Origin: CALGLS01 sp047626155
GTDB taxonomy: Bacteria > Bacteroidota > Bacteroidia > Chitinophagales > Saprospiraceae
Direction of reading: 5' to 3'
Assembly (NCBI GenBank): GCA_047626155.1
Contig: JBLHRR010000241.1
Span: forward strand, 1 to 5,151
Length of the DNA stretch: 5,151 nt
The notes under the pieces were generated by a model. It did no database searches. It saw only the letters and a list, made by a program, of their open reading frames with translations, and had not been told where the DNA came from. The position numbers and the translations under genes were made by a program. Every line of letters starts with the position of its first letter. The stretch's first letter is position 1. This document shows, one piece after another, positions 1 through 5,151 of this stretch.

Positions 1-1631
1 CAAGAACAGCCCAAAGAGCTTTAGAAGCGGTTAAAAGGGGGTATGCGTATGTGGTCCAAAATGAACGTGGGCGATATTTTTCAGAAGGAGAATGGGATAT
101 TTTAGGAGTTCCATTAACTGACGGCTATGATGCATTTACCTGGATGAAAGATCAGATTTGGTCTAATGGCAAGATAGGGACACTTGGTTGTTCTTCTACC
201 GCCGAATGGCAAATGGCTGTTGCAGCGCTAGATCATCCTTCACATGCAGCTATGGTGCCTCAAGGGTATGGTGCGGGTGTAGGTAGGGTAGGCAAGATTA
301 ACGAACAAGGGAATTGGTATCGTGGAGGAGTGGAACAGATGTTATTCATTTCTTGGTTATATGGTGTAGAGCATGATAAATTTAAGCCGCGCATTCCCGC
401 TGGAGCAACGCAAGAAGATTTGATTAGAATTTCTAGATTTTACGATTTAGCACCTGAGAACCCGAAAGTTGATATGGCAGAAGCGCTTAAGCATTTACCT
501 ATTCAGGATATTTTAAAAAATATAAATGGTAAAAATGAAATTTTTGATAAAATGATCCGTCGTACACCGAATGATGAAGCTTGGTTTAATGGAGGGATTT
601 ATCATGATGATAAGGAAATTGGTGTACCCAGTTTTTGGTTTGCTTCATGGTATGATGTGTCTATCACACCAAACCTAGCTTTATTTAATCATGTTAGGAA
701 TAATTCTAAAGATGCAGCAATAAGAGATAATCAATACTTGGTTATTGCACCAACCTTACATTGTGGTTATACCCGAGCAACCGAAAATACTATTGTTGGC
801 GAACGCAGTGTTGGCGATGCTACCCTTAATTACGAGGAGCAAATTTATGCTTGGTTTGATTTGTGGCTAAAAAATGAGCAAAACGACTTTAAAGAGAAAA
901 CACCTAGAGTTCAGTATTACACAATGGGGAGTAACGAATGGCAAGCATCAGAAACTTGGCCACCAGCAAAAGCTAAGTCAACAACTTATTACCTAAACAG
1001 TAATGGCAATGCCAATAGCTTTTTTGGAGATGGGAATTTAACAACATCAAAAGCGGATTCTGATAATCCAGATGGCTTCACTTATGACCCAATGAAACCA
1101 GTGCCATCTTACGGAGGTAATGTGTGTTGTACTGGAAATGCTATTAAGGGAGGTGCTTTTGATCAACAACAAATGGAAACCAGAAATGATATTTTGGTTT
1201 ATACCACAGATGTTTTGGAGGAAGGTATAGAAATTTCTGGTTTTATTGAATCTACGTTATATGTTTCTTCAGATGCAAAAGATACAGATTTTACGATCAA
1301 ACTTATCGATGTATATCCTGATGGAAAAGCATACAATTTGGATGAAACCATACAGCGTGTAAGATATCGTGAAGGTTATAACAAAGAAGTATTCATGGAA
1401 AAAGATCAGGTTTATAAAGTAGATTTGACGCCTATGTCAACAAGTAATTATTTTGAGAAAGGTCATAGTATACGTATTGAAATATCTAGTAGTAATTTCC
1501 CTCGTTTTGCGCGAAATCTGAATACTGGAGGTAATAACTATGATGAAAAAGAAGGTGTAATCGCTCATAATAAGGTGCATCACTCTTCAACTTATCCATC
1601 ACAAATAAGGCTACCAATGGTTTCTAATTAA
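1..1631 (+). CDS. CocE/NonD family alpha/beta-hydrolase, 5' end cut by window
   Basis: This is the 3' part of a serine hydrolase of the CocE/NonD (X-Pro dipeptidyl-peptidase S15-like, glutaryl-7-ACA acylase-like) family, which cleaves ester or amide bonds. The frame is open from base 3, and the residues before the GTG at 51 (RGYAYVVQNERGRYFSEG) match the family's conserved strand and RG-S-G motif. The GTG is therefore internal and the true start lies upstream. Numbering from that GTG, the likely nucleophile is Ser48 in LGCSST, the acid Asp202 in ASWYD and the base His237 in APTLH. A helical cap lies at about 85-185. The C-terminal jelly-roll domain is at about 310-526, with the family signature SSDAKDTDF and IDVYPDGKAYN. 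Members run to about 600 residues or more, so perhaps 50-100 residues plus any signal peptide are missing. The GH30 gene follows after 94 bases with no terminator, suggesting one transcript. The elbow lacks the usual G-x-S-Y-x-G tyrosine. Family is confident; substrate is unknown. Confidence 0.9.
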   Translation, partial: RTAQRALEAVKRGYAYVVQNERGRYFSEGEWDILGVPLTDGYDAFTWMKDQIWSNGKIGTLGCSSTAEWQMAVAALDHPSHAAMVPQGYGAGVGRVGKINEQGNWYRGGVEQMLFISWLYGVEHDKFKPRIPAGATQEDLIRISRFYDLAPENPKVDMAEALKHLPIQDILKNINGKNEIFDKMIRRTPNDEAWFNGGIYHDDKEIGVPSFWFASWYDVSITPNLALFNHVRNNSKDAAIRDNQYLVIAPTLHCGYTRATENTIVGERSVGDATLNYEEQIYAWFDLWLKNEQNDFKEKTPRVQYYTMGSNEWQASETWPPAKAKSTTYYLNSNGNANSFFGDGNLTTSKADSDNPDGFTYDPMKPVPSYGGNVCCTGNAIKGGAFDQQQMETRNDILVYTTDVLEEGIEISGFIESTLYVSSDAKDTDFTIKLIDVYPDGKAYNLDETIQRVRYREGYNKEVFMEKDQVYKVDLTPMSTSNYFEKGHSIRIEISSSNFPRFARNLNTGGNNYDEKEGVIAHNKVHHSSTYPSQIRLPMVSN

Positions 1632-1725
1632 AGTAATGAAGCTTATTGGGTCTATTCCAGACGCTACGTCAGTTTTACGAGATATTATGTCTCTGGTGCA
1701 AAAAAAAATCATTAAAATCGATAAC

Positions 1726-3213
1726 ATGAAAAAAAGTTTTACCGTTGTATTTTTCGTTCTACTAATTTGTGGATGTGGCCAAAAAAGTGAAAGCCCTCTT
1801 GTGGTAGAAGCCCTTAAAGTGGAGTCACAATCTTCATTTTCCACTGCGGGTAAGGAGGTATCTATAATTACTACAGCAAGCAATACGAACTTAAGGTTAA
1901 GTAGCACTGGAACCAAGGAATTTGCCACTGCCCAACAACCACTTGAATCCGAAGTTTCTATTTTTGTCAATCCCAACAAAACGTTCCAAAGCTTTTTGGG
2001 GATTGGAGGGGCAATCACGGATGCTTCAGCTGAGGTATTTGCTAAACTACCTGAAAACAAACAACAAGAATTTTTGAAGGCCTATTACGATAAAGAAGAG
2101 GGCATAGGTTATTCATTAAGCAGGACGAGCATTCATAGTTGTGACTTCGGCAGTGAAAGTTTCACCTACGTCACCGATAATGACAAAGCGTTGAAAACCT
2201 TTAATATCGATCATGATCGTAAATATCGTATCCCAATGATTAAACGAGCGATTGATGCAGCAGGTGGAGAACTGATGCTTTACGTCAGCCCTTGGAGTCC
2301 TCCGGCTTTTATGAAAAGTAATAATGATATGCTTCAGGGAGGGAGCTTGCTATCCGAATATTATAAGTCATGGGCACTTTATTATACAAAATTCATCAAA
2401 GCTTATGAGAGCGAAGGAATGCCTATTTGGGGAATTACCATTCAAAATGAGCCGATGGCTGTTCAAAGGTGGGAATCTTGTATCTATACGGCTGAGGAAG
2501 AAAGGGATTTTCTTAAGAATTATTTAGGTCCAACTATGGAAGAAGAAGATTTAGGTGATAAGAAAATTGTGGTATGGGATCATAACCGGGACTTGATCAA
2601 TCATCGAGCCAATACAATTTTTGATGATCCGGAAGCGGCTAAATATGCTTGGGGAATTGGTTTTCATTGGTATGAGAATTGGGCTGGAGGAAAACCCATG
2701 TTTGACAATTTAGGCAATGTTAAAGAGTCATACCCAACAAAAAACTTATTGTTTACTGAAGGATGTAATGAGAGCTTTTCTGATGAAAAATATCAATTTT
2801 GGCCTAATGCAGAGAGATATGGACGCTCGATGATAACTGATTTTAATAAAGGTACTGTAGGTTGGACGGATTGGAATATTTTATTAGATCACAATGGAGG
2901 ACCAAACCATGTTGGTAATTTTTGTTTTGCGCCCATTCACGCAGATACTGATTCCGGGGAGTTGATTTACACCCCGACTTATTACTATATCGGTCATTTT
3001 TCCAAGTTTGTAAGACCTAACGCGAAACGGATTAGTACGGTAAGTAGTAGAAGTCACTTATTAAGTACTTCATTTTTAAATGAGGATGGTACAATGGCAA
3101 CTGTGGTCATGAATCAAAGTGACCTGGAAATTACTTATAAGCTATATGTTGAATCAAAAGCAGTGGAAGTAATGATTCCCCCACATGCAATGCAAACGCT
3201 TATTATTCAATAA
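1726..3213 (+). CDS. Glycoside hydrolase family 30 lipoprotein (glucosylceramidase-like beta-glycosidase)
   Basis: This encodes a 495-residue retaining beta-glycosidase of family GH30, the family of glucosylceramidases, beta-1,6-glucanases and related beta-glycosidases. I chose the ATG at 1726 because it opens directly on a signal peptide: MKKS, a hydrophobic core, then a lipobox ICG|C with the lipidated Cys at residue 17. The protein is thus probably anchored in the outer membrane. The earlier in-frame ATG at 1636 would put 30 polar residues before the signal. After a variable linker (18-75), the catalytic barrel begins near FLGIGGAITDASAE (about 90-104). The acid/base is Glu242 in TIQNEP and the nucleophile Glu345 in LLFTEGC. 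GWTDWNILLD and GGPNHVGNFC (about 379-400) and IGHFSKFVRP are strong family blocks. The C-terminal beta-sandwich ends the protein. Length and both catalytic residues are intact. The subfamily cannot be settled by eye; glucose-configured beta-linked substrates are the likeliest. It is probably co-transcribed with the upstream hydrolase. Confidence 0.93.
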   Translation: MKKSFTVVFFVLLICGCGQKSESPLVVEALKVESQSSFSTAGKEVSIITTASNTNLRLSSTGTKEFATAQQPLESEVSIFVNPNKTFQSFLGIGGAITDASAEVFAKLPENKQQEFLKAYYDKEEGIGYSLSRTSIHSCDFGSESFTYVTDNDKALKTFNIDHDRKYRIPMIKRAIDAAGGELMLYVSPWSPPAFMKSNNDMLQGGSLLSEYYKSWALYYTKFIKAYESEGMPIWGITIQNEPMAVQRWESCIYTAEEERDFLKNYLGPTMEEEDLGDKKIVVWDHNRDLINHRANTIFDDPEAAKYAWGIGFHWYENWAGGKPMFDNLGNVKESYPTKNLLFTEGCNESFSDEKYQFWPNAERYGRSMITDFNKGTVGWTDWNILLDHNGGPNHVGNFCFAPIHADTDSGELIYTPTYYYIGHFSKFVRPNAKRISTVSSRSHLLSTSFLNEDGTMATVVMNQSDLEITYKLYVESKAVEVMIPPHAMQTLIIQ

Positions 3214-3259
3214 AGAATATATTCAAAAATCGAACAAAAAAACGTTGATCAAGGTATGA

Positions 3260-3303
3260 GTATGGGTGAAATGAGTTAAAATTCATTTTACCCATACTTT
3301 TTT
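3260..3303 (+). terminator. Strong intrinsic terminator after the GH30 gene
   Basis: A 16-bp stem, with two G-T pairs, forms between 3260-3275 and 3282-3297. It has a perfect 8-bp base (GTATGGGT with ACCCATAC) and a 6-base loop, and six T residues follow directly at 3298-3303. It begins 46 bases after the GH30 stop codon. It marks the end of the hydrolase/GH30 transcript and implies that the chaperone genes downstream have their own promoter. Confidence 0.9.
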
Positions 3304-3681
3304 CCAGGCATGCATAAAAGTACTACTCTTAAGTTAAGTTTATGTCGACAAATAAATTAAGGTCAAAATGAGAATATCAGTAGGGTTTTCTGAAGTTCTT
3401 TTTCCTTATGCTTTAATAGATTCGAGAGTCAAGCAAATAGCCATGAACAAACCGTTACATAAAATCCATAAGATGAACATGTGCAATTTTTAAAAAGGCA
3501 AGGCTATAAAGATTTCCACTGTAAATTGATTCCAAAACTAAAATTCGCTTGAAAAGGTATTGAAGATTTATAAAATATGGTTAATTTAGGAAAATGGGAC
3601 TATTGATAATGACTTCAATAATAGTTTTAACGAACGGTAGTCAGAATTAAATAAAACGAACATGAAAATAAAAAATAATAC
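3304..3681. other. Intergenic region upstream of the chaperone operon
   Basis: These 378 bases hold no gene I can recognise. Since a strong terminator lies on the left, the promoter of the J-protein operon should be here. The best match to the Bacteroidota type (TTG then TAnnTTTG) is TTG at 3603-3605 with TAGTTTTA at 3622-3629, but the last base and the 16-base spacing are off, so it is only a candidate. A 6-bp inverted repeat TATTGA/TCAATA (3601-3606, 3615-3620) overlaps it and could be an operator or chance. A 41-residue ORF runs 3368-3493 (MRISVGFSEV...). A second coding-like stretch in another frame spans 3472-3552 (DEHVQFLKRQGYKDF..., stop TGA). Together they may be a decayed gene. No Shine-Dalgarno site precedes the next gene, only A-rich sequence. 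Confidence 0.5.
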
Positions 3682-4575
3682 ATGGCATTTGTAGATTACT
3701 ATAAAATCTTAGGAATTTCTAAAACAGCAACCGAGAAGGAGATTAAATCTGCCTTTCGGAAACTTGCCCGCAAGTATCATCCTGACTTAAATCCGGATAA
3801 CAAGAAATCTGAGATAAAATTCAAAGAGATAAATGAGGCAAACGAAGTTTTAAGTCATCCTGAAAATCGTAAGAAATACGATAAGTTTGGGAAAGATTGG
3901 AAGCACGGAGAGGAATATGAAGCGGCAAAGGCTCAGCGGCAAAGGCAACGGCAGTCTCAGTCTAGTCAGCAAGGTTACTCAAACGAAGAATATTCGGATT
4001 TTTTCGAATCAATGTTCGGAGGAGGAAGATCATCATACAGCCAAGGTAGGAATCCGAAATATAAAGGTCAGGATTACAATGCAGAATTACATCTGACTCT
4101 AAAAGATGTGTACACTACTCAAAAACAAGTCCTAACAGTCAATGGTGAAAAAATCAGGCTGACAATTCCCGCAGGAGTTGAAAACGGTCAAGTGATAAAA
4201 ATTAAAGGAAAAGGAGGGCTAGGAATCAATGCAGGGCCAAATGGTGACTTGTACATCAAATTTATCATCGATAATCAAACACTGTTTAAACGAGAAGGAA
4301 ATAATCTATATCAGAATGTGGATTTGGACCTATACACATCTATTTTGGGTGGAGAAATCACTGTAGATACTTTTAGCGGTAAGGTCAAACTCAAGATAAA
4401 GCCTGAAACGAAAAATGAAACGAAAGTAAAGTTGAAAGGAAAAGGATTTCCTATTTACAAAAAGGAAGGGAAATTTGGGGATATGATAATCACTTATCAT
4501 TTAAAGACACCGACTAATCTAAGTGAACAAGAAAAGGAGTTATTCAAGAAACTACAAAAAATTAAAGCGCAATGA
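3682..4575 (+). CDS. cbpA: J-domain co-chaperone, CbpA-type (DnaJ without zinc finger)
   Basis: This is a 297-residue cytoplasmic Hsp40 that would stimulate the DnaK ATPase and bind unfolded protein; the E. coli relative CbpA also binds curved DNA. The J domain is at 4-70, with the DnaK-contacting HPD at 33-35 and the closing KYDKFG. A short hydrophilic linker (about 75-130) holds an Arg/Gln run (85-98) and a small FFESMFGGG segment in place of a full Gly/Phe region. The two C-terminal beta domains (about 131-275) carry TIPAGVENGQVIKIKGKGG and LKGKGFP. No CxxCxGxG repeats are present, so this is a class B/CbpA protein, not DnaJ proper. The length fits CbpA (about 300). The ATG follows A/T-rich sequence with no Shine-Dalgarno site, usual for Bacteroidota. 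The stop overlaps the cbpM start (ATGA), which supports the CbpA assignment. The linker DNA carries direct repeats. Family is certain; DNA binding is not shown here. Confidence 0.93.
   Translation: MAFVDYYKILGISKTATEKEIKSAFRKLARKYHPDLNPDNKKSEIKFKEINEANEVLSHPENRKKYDKFGKDWKHGEEYEAAKAQRQRQRQSQSSQQGYSNEEYSDFFESMFGGGRSSYSQGRNPKYKGQDYNAELHLTLKDVYTTQKQVLTVNGEKIRLTIPAGVENGQVIKIKGKGGLGINAGPNGDLYIKFIIDNQTLFKREGNNLYQNVDLDLYTSILGGEITVDTFSGKVKLKIKPETKNETKVKLKGKGFPIYKKEGKFGDMIITYHLKTPTNLSEQEKELFKKLQKIKAQ
3921..3963 (+). repeat. Short direct repeats in the J-protein linker
   Basis: A 12-base unit (AGCGGCAAAGGC) occurs at 3921-3932 and again at 3935-3946. A tandem 6-base unit (CAGTCT) occurs at 3952-3957 and 3958-3963. 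The 12-base copies are 14 bases apart, which is not a multiple of three, so the first is read as Ala-Ala-Lys-Ala and the second as Arg-Gln-Arg. The result is the low-complexity Arg/Gln/Ser linker. This pattern suggests growth by replication slippage in a segment under little structural constraint. Confidence 0.8.
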
Positions 4576-4868
4576 ATGATAAACGTTTAATATCGACACA
4601 AACCCTTTGTTCGCATTATAACATAGAAATTTCATTTGTAGATGCTTTAAACAAAATGGGACTCATCCAAATCCAAATTATTGAGCAAAATCAATTTGTA
4701 CATCATGATCAAATTAGTGACCTAGAAAAAATAATCAGACTTCACAATGAATTAAACATGAACCTAGAAGGCATTGATGTAGTGTTTAATTTATTGAAGA
4801 AGGAACGGAAGTTGCGGAATAAATTAAATGTCCTTAACAACAGATTGAAGCTTTATGAAAATGATTAA
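4572..4868 (+). CDS. cbpM: CbpM-like chaperone modulator (MerR-type fold)
   Basis: This is a 98-residue protein matching the size and pattern of CbpM, which in E. coli binds the J domain of CbpA and inhibits both its co-chaperone and DNA-binding activity. The N-terminal half (about 6-50) has a MerR-like helix-turn-helix layout, with LISTQTLCSHYNI then a short beta-wing segment (IQIQIIEQNQFVHHDQ). A helix follows (ISDLEKIIRLHNELNMN), then LEGIDVVFNLL, which is typical of the family. The last 25 residues are a charged, probably coiled-coil helix. The start ATG at 4572 overlaps the J-protein stop in the 4-base arrangement ATGA, so translation is probably coupled and the two proteins made in fixed ratio. 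Because sequence identity in this family is low, the call rests on size, pattern and position. A stand-alone MerR-like DNA-binding regulator is the main alternative. Confidence 0.82.
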   Translation: MNDKRLISTQTLCSHYNIEISFVDALNKMGLIQIQIIEQNQFVHHDQISDLEKIIRLHNELNMNLEGIDVVFNLLKKERKLRNKLNVLNNRLKLYEND

Positions 4869-5151
4869 AAGGAATTGTAGACTTACTAAATAACAATTGC
4901 AACGATAACCGTTTTTATTCAGAGAATATTCTTAATTCCGCGGCTAGTGAAATTGATCAAGTTGTTGATTATTAGTGAGTTCGTTTATTGAGGTGATGGG
5001 GAAGTGGGAAGTTTTATAAAGAAGTGGTACGTTTATAACCAAGTTATATTCCAGAGGGCAAATCAAAATGTTGACAATTCGGTTAATAAAAGAGATCGAA
5101 TACTGGCTCGTTCGCCAGAGACTGACGTGATAATTATTTAGTATTGATATG
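4869..5151. other. Region after cbpM with no recognisable gene
   Basis: No convincing coding sequence is present on either strand. Just after the cbpM stop, an AATTGT/ACAATT pair (4873-4878, 4893-4898) and a 4-bp AACG/CGTT hairpin (4901-4904, 4910-4913) precede a T run ending at 4916; this may be a weak terminator for the chaperone operon. Further on lie an imperfect tandem repeat (5001-5040) and a GC-richer patch with a 5-bp CTGGC/GCCAG hairpin (5103-5118). A 20-residue ORF (5068-5130) covers that patch but has no recognisable features. The window ends on an ATG that could start a further gene, which cannot be tested. Confidence 0.5.
5001..5040. repeat. Imperfect tandem duplication of about 20 bases
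   Basis: Two adjacent copies both begin GAAGTGG (5001 and 5021) and both end in a TTTATAA element. They differ at two bases in the middle and by the loss of one T. The unit lies in non-coding sequence and no protein or known regulatory motif is associated with it. It is probably a slippage duplication; a tandem binding site is possible but unsupported. Confidence 0.55.

Noticed and set aside
51..53. GTG as start of the CocE/NonD hydrolase
   Set aside because: The frame is open to the window edge, and the residues before the GTG continue a conserved strand of the hydrolase core.
1636..1725. Upstream ATG (1636) as start of the GH30 protein
   Set aside because: It would place 30 mixed polar residues before a clean lipoprotein signal peptide; the ATG at 1726 fits far better.
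1611..2060. 149-residue open frame on the - strand
   Set aside because: It lies opposite the end of the hydrolase gene and the start of the intact GH30 gene, and its translation shows no family features. It is an antisense shadow.
2324..2527. 67-residue + strand open frame inside the GH30 gene
   Set aside because: It is fully contained in another frame of a gene with both catalytic residues intact, and has no features of its own.
3887..4096. 69-residue + strand open frame inside the J-protein gene
   Set aside because: It covers the repeat-rich linker in a different frame. Its residues are a by-product of the same repeats.
4923..4932. Perfect palindrome AGAATATTCT as a regulatory site
   Set aside because: Short A/T-rich palindromes are expected by chance. 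It lies downstream of the chaperone genes and no partner site is seen.
5071..5076. TTGACA as a -35 box
   Set aside because: No matching -10 sequence lies at the right distance, and Bacteroidota promoters do not follow this consensus.
1..5151. tRNA, rRNA, CRISPR array, insertion sequence ends
   Set aside because: I read both strands for cloverleaf-like arms, regularly spaced repeats and terminal inverted repeats around a transposase, and saw none.

Overview
The window looks like a chromosomal fragment from a marine or soil Bacteroidota, probably of the Flavobacteriia or Cytophagia type. The evidence is the low GC content, coding sequences without purine-rich Shine-Dalgarno sites (A/T-rich stretches sit before the starts instead), a secreted-lipoprotein glycosidase of a kind common in polysaccharide-degrading Bacteroidota, and a CbpA/CbpM-type chaperone pair. 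This assignment is inferred from style and protein wording. No rRNA or marker gene is present to prove it.

Two functional blocks are visible, all on the + strand. Block 1 (1-3303) holds the 3' part of a CocE/NonD-family alpha/beta-hydrolase whose start lies outside the window. After 94 bases follows a complete glycoside hydrolase family 30 lipoprotein. No terminator is visible between them, and a strong intrinsic terminator (3260-3303) closes the block. The pair reads as a secreted or periplasmic degradation unit: an ester/amide or peptide hydrolase together with a beta-glycosidase.

A gene-poor stretch (3304-3681) follows. It must carry the promoter of the next block and contains short coding-like scraps that may be a decayed gene. 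Block 2 (3682-4868) is a two-gene chaperone operon. It encodes a J-domain protein of the CbpA type (J domain plus DnaJ C-terminal substrate-binding domains, no zinc finger) and a small MerR-like CbpM modulator, and the two genes overlap by 4 bases. The last 283 bases (4869-5151) hold no gene I can recognise, only a weak terminator-like structure, an imperfect tandem repeat and a slightly GC-richer patch at the edge.

I found no mobile element, CRISPR array, tRNA or rRNA, and no convincing unknown system. The best leads are the non-canonical nucleophile elbow of the hydrolase, the hydrolase/GH30 pairing, the out-of-frame DNA repeat that builds the Arg/Gln linker of the J protein, and the possible gene relic before it.
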